DNA of 64,000 nt, from the NCBI GenBank assembly GCA_030830965.1, contig JAURLX010000018.1:1-64000 (forward strand). Direction: 5' to 3'. The translations under genes and the position numbers were made by a program. The notes under the pieces are model-generated. The model was not told the origin of the DNA and did not search any database. It saw nothing but the letters and a program-made list of their open reading frames with translations. Positions 38,110 through 45,974 of the stretch are shown here, in pieces. Numbering within the stretch: the stretch's first letter is position 1; each line of letters opens with the position of its first letter. The DNA comes from Verrucomicrobiota bacterium. Lineage in GTDB: Bacteria > Verrucomicrobiota > Verrucomicrobiia > Opitutales > UBA953.

Positions 38110-39618
38110 CTACCTGCCGATCTGCTGGCGGAAGAGGACCTTGAAGGGATTCTCGGCCGGGCCCTGCACGTCCTCATTGACCATCAGAGGACGGCACTCC
38201 TTCCACCAGGCCTCGTGACGTGCGATGAGGTCCTTGACGACTTCGGGATGCTCGGCGGCGACGTCATGGGTCTCGCCGTAGTCTTTGGTGACGTCGAAGA
38301 GCATCCAGACCATCTGACCGGGGGCGGACCTGCCCTTTGCGGCCTTGCCGGCCCCCTTCTGGGCGGCCTTGGGCGCGCCGGCCTTGGCCGCGGGGAGCCC
38401 GAGCCCGGGCGTCGAGGACACAAGATGCCAGCGGTTGGTGCGAACACTGGTCTGCTGAAGCCTGCCAGACTCGGGGTCCACGCCTTTGTTCATGTTGCCC
38501 CAGCGGCCGACGTGCGTGAAAAGCGTCCGGTCGGGCCATTCGACGTTTCCTCCCTCGAGCAGAGGCAGGAGACTGCGACCCTCGACCTGCGGCTGGACCT
38601 CGGCGGGGATTTCGACACCCGCGAGCCCGGTGAACGTCCTGAACACATCGATGTGGGCTGTCAGCTGCTTCACTTCGGCAGGAGCAAACCGACCCTTCCA
38701 GCGCCAAAGGGACATGGCCCGAGTGCCGCCTAGGAACGGACTTCCCTTGGAGGCCCTCATGCCGGCGTTGTACACCCGGGTGCCGGCAGTGCCGCCGTTG
38801 TCGTTCATGTAGACGACCAGGGTGTTCTCCGCGATGCCGAGCGCGTCCAGCCGAGCCAGCAGGCGGCCGACGTTCTGGTCGATGTTATGGATCATGCCGA
38901 AGAAGTTCTCGACGTCCTTGCCGAGGCCCTTGCCCTCGTAGAGAGCGGCATCCTCAGGCCGGGCATGGTAGGGGCCGTGGGGAGCGTTGGTGGGGATGTA
39001 AGCAAAGAAACGTCGTTTGGCGGCGACCTCGCCCTCGATCCAGCGCGTAGCCTGGCCAAAGAAAGCATCGGTGCAGTAGGCCTCGGTCTTCTCGAACTTC
39101 CCGTTATGGAGGATCCAGGGGCCGTAGTAGGTGTTGCCCGGGGCGTCGCCACAGCTTCCGGGGTAGGACTGCCCGATCCCTCCCGCGCCATGGATGTACA
39201 CCTCGTCGAATCCCCGTCGGCCGGGCTGGTACTCCGCCTCGTCGCCGAGATGCCACTTGCCGAACACGCCCGTACGGTAGCCCGCCTTCTGCAGCAGCTG
39301 CGGATAGGTCGTCGCCTTCAAGGTCATCCGCTCCCGCTCGAGGATCGTATGGGTCACGCCGTTCTTGAACTCATGCCGTCCGGTCATCAGCGCGCTGCGG
39401 GTCGGGGAACAGGTGGGCGAGACGTGGAAATCCTCGAATCGGACGCTTTCGGAACGCAGGCGGTCCACGTTCGGCGTCTTCAATACGGGGTTTCCGTGGG
39501 CGGAGAGATCGCCGTACCCCTGGTCGTCCGTGAGGATGAAGATGATGTTGGGGGCGGAGGCCGCCCGCAAGGAGCAGGCAACGGCCACGAGTATCAGGGC
39601 GATGGCGTTACGGGGCAT
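38110..39618 (-). CDS. sulfatase (arylsulfatase family)
   Basis: MPRNAIALILVAVACSLRAASAPNIIFILTDDQGYGDLSAHGNPVLKTPNVDRL; CSPTRSALMTGR sulfatase signature (formylglycine site). Confidence 0.93.
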   Translation of the reverse strand: MPRNAIALILVAVACSLRAASAPNIIFILTDDQGYGDLSAHGNPVLKTPNVDRLRSESVRFEDFHVSPTCSPTRSALMTGRHEFKNGVTHTILERERMTLKATTYPQLLQKAGYRTGVFGKWHLGDEAEYQPGRRGFDEVYIHGAGGIGQSYPGSCGDAPGNTYYGPWILHNGKFEKTEAYCTDAFFGQATRWIEGEVAAKRRFFAYIPTNAPHGPYHARPEDAALYEGKGLGKDVENFFGMIHNIDQNVGRLLARLDALGIAENTLVVYMNDNGGTAGTRVYNAGMRASKGSPFLGGTRAMSLWRWKGRFAPAEVKQLTAHIDVFRTFTGLAGVEIPAEVQPQVEGRSLLPLLEGGNVEWPDRTLFTHVGRWGNMNKGVDPESGRLQQTSVRTNRWHLVSSTPGLGLPAAKAGAPKAAQKGAGKAAKGRSAPGQMVWMLFDVTKDYGETHDVAAEHPEVVKDLIARHEAWWKECRPLMVNEDVQGPAENPFKVLFRQQIGR

Positions 39619-39713
39619 GCGGCCAGACTGTTTACCATGACCGGGCACGCAAGACCTACATGCCTTTTGAGCACGAATGAACCAGGGCCTGGTCGCGGAG
39701 CGGTGCGGCGCCG

Positions 39714-40514
39714 TCAGAGGCGAGCGAGACGGAAGGAACGGTAGTCGAGCTGGCCGCTGGAAAGCGCGCGATGGGGAAGCGAACCACGCACGCCCGCGAA
39801 GTCGCGCCCCAAGCCCCTCAAGGGCCATGGCATGCATTCCCTCACGAGGGCCTCGTGGCGGGTTGAGATCGCCTCCATGCCCCGCAGCACCTCGGGGGTT
39901 ATCAGGCGCATGACCTCCAACCTCAGACCTTGGCGTCCCGCCAGCGCGCCCACCCATTCCGGAATACCCGACGCATGACGGAGGTCTGCGTGCAGGAAAA
40001 CACCGCCGGGACGAAGCACGCGCGTCACCTCGGCCACGAAGCCTGGGAAATCGGGGTAGCAGTGGGAGGCCTCGACGTTGAGCACGACGTCAAAGGACGC
40101 GTCCTCGAACGGCAGGGCCTGGGCGTCGCCTTGGACGAACGTCAGACCCGGCAGACGATGGCGGCTCAGGCAGTGTCGCAGGGCTTCAGGATTGAGATCC
40201 AATCCGACGTAGGCGGCAGGGCCGAAGGCACGCACGACCCAGGAGGCCCCGCCGCCGTGGCCGCAACTGACCTCGAGCACGCGCCGGCCATGAAGCTCGG
40301 CATCGCCGACGACGTGCGCGTAGAGCTGCACATGATGCCTCACAGGCTCGTCGCAGGCGTCCAGGACGGGCCGGGTTCCATCGAGAGAATCGTAGGCGTA
40401 GTTGAGAAAATCTACGCCCCGTCCGGCGATTCGTCTGGAGAAAAAAGGGTACCAGGCGCGCCACAGGGCGCGTCGGACCGTGGGACGGGAGAGAGCCTCG
40501 CCCAGCAACCCCAT
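39714..40514 (-). CDS. class I SAM-dependent methyltransferase
   Basis: RRVLEVSCGHGGGASWVVRAFGPAAYVGLDLNPEAL; DAQALPFEDASFDVVLNVEASHCYPDFPGFVAEVTRVLRPGGVFLHADL. Confidence 0.9.
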   Translation of the reverse strand: MGLLGEALSRPTVRRALWRAWYPFFSRRIAGRGVDFLNYAYDSLDGTRPVLDACDEPVRHHVQLYAHVVGDAELHGRRVLEVSCGHGGGASWVVRAFGPAAYVGLDLNPEALRHCLSRHRLPGLTFVQGDAQALPFEDASFDVVLNVEASHCYPDFPGFVAEVTRVLRPGGVFLHADLRHASGIPEWVGALAGRQGLRLEVMRLITPEVLRGMEAISTRHEALVRECMPWPLRGLGRDFAGVRGSLPHRALSSGQLDYRSFRLARL

Positions 40515-41245
40515 CAGCTCCAGACCCCCTGTGACATCAATGCCGTGCCCGCCGCCTGCGACCAGCCACGGTTGGCGGCGGGGTTGGCCGGACTGGGATG
40601 AGGAATCCTCGCGAATTTCACGTCGAACCCTGCCAGCGCCTCCTTCGCGCGTTCCTCGGCGTAGCCTCCCACGCCGACGACGGTGCGCACGGAAAGCGCC
40701 TCGACCATACTGCGCAGCATGCGATCACAGGCCGAGTTCACGACGCGCATCGCCTCGGCCGGAAGCTCCTCGGGGACGACATTACGCCCGAGCCTGGTGC
40801 CCTCGATGAACAAGAGCGGGCAGTAGTTATGCACGACATGCCGGCCGAAGAAAGCCCTGGGCGTACCGAAGCGCTCCTGGAAAAAGCCCCAGAGCCGCCT
40901 TCCGCTCACCTCCGACCGCGGGCAGTCGAAACCTGTCACCGTCTTGGCGGGATGCTCGCGGTCCGGCCGGCCCACCGGCCCCGCCAGGCCCAGCCAATCG
41001 CGCACCGCCGCCACCTCGCCGAAAGGCACCCCGGTCTGCGCCATGCCGTAGGGCCCCGGATTCATGCCGAGAAAAAGGATCTCGCGGGGTCCCGAGGCGG
41101 CGTGACCGCGCAGATAGGCCTCATGCCGGGCCCAGGCGTAGTCCAGCGGACGGTAGACGTAGTCGGCCGGCGAAGGGAACGTGAGGCTGGCCAGGGCGCT
41201 CTTCAGCTCCAGCGCCGCGCTCACGACTCGGTCCGCCGTCGACAT
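40514..41245 (-). CDS. single-strand-selective monofunctional uracil-DNA glycosylase (SMUG1 family)
   Basis: ILFLGMNPGPYGMAQTGVPFGEVAAVRDWLGLAGPVGRP; VHNYCPLLFIEGTRLGRNVVPEEL; RIPHPSPANPAANRGW. ATG at 41245 preferred. Confidence 0.93.
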   Translation of the reverse strand: MSTADRVVSAALELKSALASLTFPSPADYVYRPLDYAWARHEAYLRGHAASGPREILFLGMNPGPYGMAQTGVPFGEVAAVRDWLGLAGPVGRPDREHPAKTVTGFDCPRSEVSGRRLWGFFQERFGTPRAFFGRHVVHNYCPLLFIEGTRLGRNVVPEELPAEAMRVVNSACDRMLRSMVEALSVRTVVGVGGYAEERAKEALAGFDVKFARIPHPSPANPAANRGWSQAAGTALMSQGVWS

Positions 41246-41343
41246 GGCTCGAGACAATCCACCCCTCGGGCGGCGGTCGAGCCGGAACGCGGTTTCCCCT
41301 TGCAGGCAGAGGGGCGCGAGCAAAAGTCGCTCTCCCTACCGAC

Positions 41344-43293
41344 GTGAGCAAAGCGCAGCCCTGGACCATCAAGGACGCCGAGGATTACTACGGCTTCAAA
41401 CGCTGGGGTGGCGACCACTTCTCCGTCGACCCCCAGGGCCATCTCTGCGTGCACCCCAAGGGTGACCACCGGAAGATCCGCATCACCGACATCGTCCGCG
41501 AGGCCGAGGCCTCCGGACTGAAGCCCCCCCTCACCATCCGCGTGCAGGACCTCCTGCGTCACCGGGTCGCCCGGCTCAACGAGGCCTTCCGCTCCGCCAT
41601 CGCCGGCGAGGATTACCGCGGACGCTACCGCGGCGTATTCCCCATCAAGGTCAACCAGCTGCGCGAGGTCGTCGAGGAGATCCTCGACGCGGGCGAGGAG
41701 TACGACTTCGGCCTCGAGGCAGGCTCCAAGCCCGAGCTGATCATCGCGCTAGCCCTCCTCGAGAACCGCAAGGCGCTCCTCATCTGCAACGGCTACAAGG
41801 ACGAGGAATTCATCGAGCTGGCGCTGATGGGTCGCAGGCTGGGCAAGCAAACCATCATCGTGGTCGAACAGCTCTCGGAGATCGACGCCATCATCCGCAT
41901 CGCGAAACGGATGGGCGTGCTCCCGCACATCGGCATCCGCGTGAAGCTCACGACCTCCGGGGAGGGCAAGTGGGCCGAGAGCACGGGCGAAAACGCCAAG
42001 TTCGGGCTTACCGCCGCCGAGATTGTCGAGGTCGCCAGCAAGCTGCGGAAGGCCAAGATGAAGGAGGCGCTGCGGCTCGTCCATTTCCACATCGGCTCCC
42101 AGGTGCCGAACATCGCCACCATCAAGAAAGCGGTCGTGGAGGCCGCCCGCTTCTACTGCGAGCTCAGCCGCATGGGCTTCCCCATGGGGCTGCTCGACGT
42201 AGGCGGAGGCCTGGGCGTCGACTACGACGGCAGCCGTTCCGCCTACGAGTCCTCCATGAACTACAGCATGGAGGTCTACGCCCGGGACGTGGTCGCGAAC
42301 GTCAAGCAGGTCTGCCGCGAGAGCCATGTCGAGGTGCCGGACATCGTCTCCGAATCCGGCCGCGCGCTGGTCGCCCCCCATTCCATCCTCATCTTCGAGG
42401 CCGTCGACCGCATCGCCCGCGACCTCGGCCCGGTGGGCAGGCTTAAGGGCCGGCCCCACCAGGTCGTCCGCGAACTGGATGCCATCCGGCTCAACCGCCG
42501 GCGCTTCGACCCGCTCGAGCGCTACCATGACGCCAAGGCCAAGCGCGAGGAGGCCCATGCTCGCTTCAGCCTGGGCAGCATGCGGCTGGAGGAGCGCGCC
42601 CTGGCCGACCGCCTCTTCTGGGACGTGTGCAGGCAGCTCCGGGCCGACCTCGCCAGCTCGGCGGACGTGCCCGACGAGCTCGCCCGCCTGGACGCGACGC
42701 TGGCCGAGCAGTACGTCTGCAACTTCTCCGTCTTCCAATCCCTGCTCGACCACTGGGCGCTCGACCAGCTCTTCCCCATCGCCCCCATCCACCGCCTGAA
42801 CGAGCGCCCGACGGTCCAGGCGACCCTGGTGGACATCACCTGCGACTCCGACGGAAAGGTGGACGACTTCATCGACTTCGAGGACGTCCGACGCACCTTG
42901 GCGCTCCACCCCCTCAAGGAGGGGCGGCCCTACTACATCGGAGCGTTCATGGTCGGAGCCTACCAGGACATCATGGGCGACCTCCACAACCTCTTCGGCC
43001 GCGTCAACGAGGTACACGCCTTCTTGGAGGACGACGAGGACGATGGGTTCTACATCGAGGAGGCACTCCCTGGATACTCGGTCGAACGCATCCTGGGCAT
43101 GATTCAGTACAACTCCGAAGACCTCTGCCGCATGCTGAAGCGGCAGGTGGACCGCGCCACCAAAGCGGACTCGGTACGACCCCGGGAGGGGGTGGCCATG
43201 GTCGACCTGTACGAGCGGCTCATTCGTGGACGCACCTACCTCATCCCGCATCGGGACGAGAAGGCCAGCCTGCGCAAATCCAACGGGCGCTGA
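41344..43293 (+). CDS. speA: biosynthetic arginine decarboxylase
   Basis: 649 aa, GTG start; PWTIKDAEDYYGFKRWGGDHFSVDPQGHLCVHP, YRGVFPIKVNQLREVVEEIL, LVHFHIGSQVPNIATIKKAV, GGGLGVDYDGS. Confidence 0.96.
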   Translation: MSKAQPWTIKDAEDYYGFKRWGGDHFSVDPQGHLCVHPKGDHRKIRITDIVREAEASGLKPPLTIRVQDLLRHRVARLNEAFRSAIAGEDYRGRYRGVFPIKVNQLREVVEEILDAGEEYDFGLEAGSKPELIIALALLENRKALLICNGYKDEEFIELALMGRRLGKQTIIVVEQLSEIDAIIRIAKRMGVLPHIGIRVKLTTSGEGKWAESTGENAKFGLTAAEIVEVASKLRKAKMKEALRLVHFHIGSQVPNIATIKKAVVEAARFYCELSRMGFPMGLLDVGGGLGVDYDGSRSAYESSMNYSMEVYARDVVANVKQVCRESHVEVPDIVSESGRALVAPHSILIFEAVDRIARDLGPVGRLKGRPHQVVRELDAIRLNRRRFDPLERYHDAKAKREEAHARFSLGSMRLEERALADRLFWDVCRQLRADLASSADVPDELARLDATLAEQYVCNFSVFQSLLDHWALDQLFPIAPIHRLNERPTVQATLVDITCDSDGKVDDFIDFEDVRRTLALHPLKEGRPYYIGAFMVGAYQDIMGDLHNLFGRVNEVHAFLEDDEDDGFYIEEALPGYSVERILGMIQYNSEDLCRMLKRQVDRATKADSVRPREGVAMVDLYERLIRGRTYLIPHRDEKASLRKSNGR

Positions 43294-43296
43294 GGT

Positions 43297-43782
43297 TCAG
43301 GCCAGTATCAGCTTCTTCCGCCTGAGCTCCTCGAGGGTGAGGCCCGGGGCCTCCCTCAAGTTCTCATAGGATTCGAGGTGGGCCAGCCAGGCCCAGTGGT
43401 CCCCGCAGTCCATGCGCTCCATGAAACGGAGACGCAGCACGGCCAGGACGCCCTTTAGTCGATAGAGCCCGTCGCCTGCATGCTCCACCTGGTCGACCAG
43501 CCGTGCGATCTTATCGACCACATGGCCCGACTTCTTCCCGAGGAGTTTGACAAGGTCGGCTTGATCCTGGGCCAAGTAGTTAAGCAGACCGACGGGATTG
43601 GCCTCGAGGTTGGCCAGGGTCCGCGTGCCCTTGTAGACGCCGACAATGAAGCGCTTGGGCTTCATCGAAATGGAGGTGACGTAGCTGCAGATGTTCAGAT
43701 TACCCCTGCCGTCCGCCGTCGTGGAAAGGCTGAACACGGGATTGTCTACGCGGTTCCATGGCTTAATGCGGATGCCTGGCAT
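43297..43782 (-). CDS. flavin reductase-like (FMN-binding split barrel) protein
   Basis: 161 aa; NPVFSLSTTADGRGNLNICSYVTSISMKPKRFIVGVYKGTRTLANLEANPVGLLNYLAQDQ. Confidence 0.75.
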   Translation of the reverse strand: MPGIRIKPWNRVDNPVFSLSTTADGRGNLNICSYVTSISMKPKRFIVGVYKGTRTLANLEANPVGLLNYLAQDQADLVKLLGKKSGHVVDKIARLVDQVEHAGDGLYRLKGVLAVLRLRFMERMDCGDHWAWLAHLESYENLREAPGLTLEELRRKKLILA

Positions 43783-43937
43783 GGGTTGATCGGGGAGCGG
43801 GGAGGTCGGGGATGGTCAGACGATTCGACCGTGGGACATCAACCGAATGAACCCGACAATCCCGGATGTCAAAAGACCCGAACAATTTTAACCTTTCAAA
43901 TAGTTGCATATAAACCCCTCTCCGTTCGAATGCCTGT
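43783..43937. promoter_or_regulatory. divergent intergenic region with locally AT-rich core
   Basis: Divergent gene starts at 43782 (-) and 43938 (+); AT-rich stretch gaacaattttaacctttcaaatagttgcatataaac in a GC-rich window. Confidence 0.4.
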
Positions 43938-44699
43938 GTGCGAAACCTGCTGACAATCCATGGATTCACGGGGTCAGGGGAAGATTACAAGGCGCTGGCC
44001 CGGGAGCTTGGGCCCGAGCGCAGGGTCATCACCCTAGACCTGCCCGGTCATGGGCGGCTCACGGGGCTGCGAACTCCCGATGACTACAGTCTACCGGCGC
44101 ACCTGGCCCGCATCGGGACCGCCGCCGGGGAGTCTCCGGTGGAAGTGCTGGGTTATTCTCTCGGGGGACGGCTCGCCCTCCACTGGGCTTTGGCCAACCC
44201 GACGCGGGTGACCCGGCTCGTACTCGTGGGCGCGAGCCCCGGCCTGCGCACGGAACGTGAACGCAGGGAACGCGTCCTCGCCGACGTCGCGTTGGGTGAG
44301 TTCATCCGATCACAGGGTGTGTCTGCCTTCATGCGCTACTGGCACGGACAGACGATGTTCCAGACGCTGCAGGACCTGCCCTCGGGGGAGTTAGATGCCC
44401 TCAAGAAGTCCAGGCTGGCGAACGACCCCGAGGGCCTAGCCCTCAGCCTGAGTCAGGTCGGCGCGGGCGCCCTGCCCTCCGTCTGGGATCGGCTCCATGA
44501 GTTGAAGATGCCGGTGGACCTCGTCACCGGCTCTCGGGACGAGAAGTTCACCACGCTGGCGCGCGAGATGCTCGCCCTAATGCCGCGTGCGAGGCACGGA
44601 GTGGTGGAGGGCTCCGGTCATGCGGTGCACATAGAGCGACCGGCCGACCTCGCGGCGGCCATCCTTGCTCGCAGGGACCCGTCAGGCGAGAACCGCTGA
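43938..44699 (+). CDS. menH: alpha/beta hydrolase, MenH-like (SHCHC synthase family)
   Basis: GTG start; LLTIHGFTGSGEDYKAL, VLGYSLGGRLALHWALANPTRVTRLVLVGASPGLRTERERRERVLADVALG, LSLSQVGAGALPSVWDRL. Confidence 0.75.
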   Translation: MRNLLTIHGFTGSGEDYKALARELGPERRVITLDLPGHGRLTGLRTPDDYSLPAHLARIGTAAGESPVEVLGYSLGGRLALHWALANPTRVTRLVLVGASPGLRTERERRERVLADVALGEFIRSQGVSAFMRYWHGQTMFQTLQDLPSGELDALKKSRLANDPEGLALSLSQVGAGALPSVWDRLHELKMPVDLVTGSRDEKFTTLAREMLALMPRARHGVVEGSGHAVHIERPADLAAAILARRDPSGENR

Positions 44700-45974
44700 G
44701 ACCGGCATCGCCTTGTTGCCGATCATCATCGGACGGCCGCTCGGCGTCATGATCTCCGTGCCGACCGGGAGTCCGGCGGCATGGGCCACGGTCGCATGGA
44801 AAGACCCGACAGTGACCGGGTCCCTGTCCACCCCATGGCCCTTGGCATCGCTGGCCCCGTGGACGAAACCGCGCTTCACGCCGGCGCCGGCCAGGACGGT
44901 GGAGAAGACCAGCGGGTGATGGCCTCGGCCGCCGCCCTCGAAGCTGGGTTTACGGCCGAACTCGGTGGTGACGGCGACCAGGGTCGTGTCCAGCATGCCC
45001 TTGGATTCGAGATCCTCGATCAGGGCGGCGAAGGCGGCGTCGAACTCGGCCCCCACGTCCTCCATCTTGTCCTCGAGCGTGGCGTGCATGTCCCAACCGC
45101 CGCTGCGGACCTCGACGAAGCGCACGCCGTGTTCCACGAGCCTGCGGGCCAGCAGGCACCCCTGCGCGAACTTGTCGGCCCCGTACTTGGCGCGCACGGC
45201 CTTGGGCTCGGCGCTGATGTCGAAGGCCTTGAGGTCACGGCTGCGCATCAGCTCGAAGGTCGAGGCGTAGAAATCGTTGTAGGCCTGGACGTTGGTGTCC
45301 GCGACAGTCGCGCCGAACCCGCGGTCCAGCTCGGCCAGGAGACTGGCGCGCTTCTCCTGCGCCCCGGTGGCCCCGACTCCGGACGTGTTGGGCAAGCCGG
45401 CCGAAGGGTCCAGGATCGGCAGCGGCGCATGGGAGGCGGAGAACCATCCGTTGCCCTGGTTGGACGGGCGGTTGACGCAGACGCTGGCGGGCAGGGTCTG
45501 GCTGCTGCGGCCGAGGAAGTGCTGAGCCCAGGCGCCAAAATTGGGGTGCTGGATGACGCCGCGCTGCTCGAAGCCCGTACGCATCAGGTACTGGGCGGAA
45601 GCGTGGACGCCCACCTTGGCCGTCATGGAGCGGATGACGCAGATCTTGTCCGAGATCTTCGCGGTGTTGGGCAGGAAGGAGGTGACCTGGAACCCGGCCT
45701 TGGTGGATACGGCGGAACCAGGGCCCTTCGAGGCCCCGACCTTGGGGTCGAATGTGTCGATGTGCGACATCCCGCCCGAAAGCTCGAGGAAGATGACGTT
45801 CTTGGCTTTTCCGAAGCCCGGGAGATTGGCCGTGGGCGCCTTGACGGCGGTCTCGGCCGCGCCCCCCAGGGCGGGCAGGACGGTGAGGCCGAAGGCCATC
45901 GTCGCCGCCTTCTCGAGGAAGGCGCGGCGATCTTCGACGTTACGGAGACGGTCGGCGAATTCGTGGAGGCTCAT
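44682..45974 (-). CDS. DUF1501 domain protein (sulfatase-fold)
   Basis: 430 aa; VIFLELSGGMSHIDTFDPK, EFGRKPSFEGGGRGHHPLVFSTVLAGAGVKRG. Confidence 0.92.
   Translation of the reverse strand: MSLHEFADRLRNVEDRRAFLEKAATMAFGLTVLPALGGAAETAVKAPTANLPGFGKAKNVIFLELSGGMSHIDTFDPKVGASKGPGSAVSTKAGFQVTSFLPNTAKISDKICVIRSMTAKVGVHASAQYLMRTGFEQRGVIQHPNFGAWAQHFLGRSSQTLPASVCVNRPSNQGNGWFSASHAPLPILDPSAGLPNTSGVGATGAQEKRASLLAELDRGFGATVADTNVQAYNDFYASTFELMRSRDLKAFDISAEPKAVRAKYGADKFAQGCLLARRLVEHGVRFVEVRSGGWDMHATLEDKMEDVGAEFDAAFAALIEDLESKGMLDTTLVAVTTEFGRKPSFEGGGRGHHPLVFSTVLAGAGVKRGFVHGASDAKGHGVDRDPVTVGSFHATVAHAAGLPVGTEIMTPSGRPMMIGNKAMPVSAVLA

Noticed and set aside
41749-43251. 500-aa minus-strand ORF
   Set aside because: Antisense shadow of speA.
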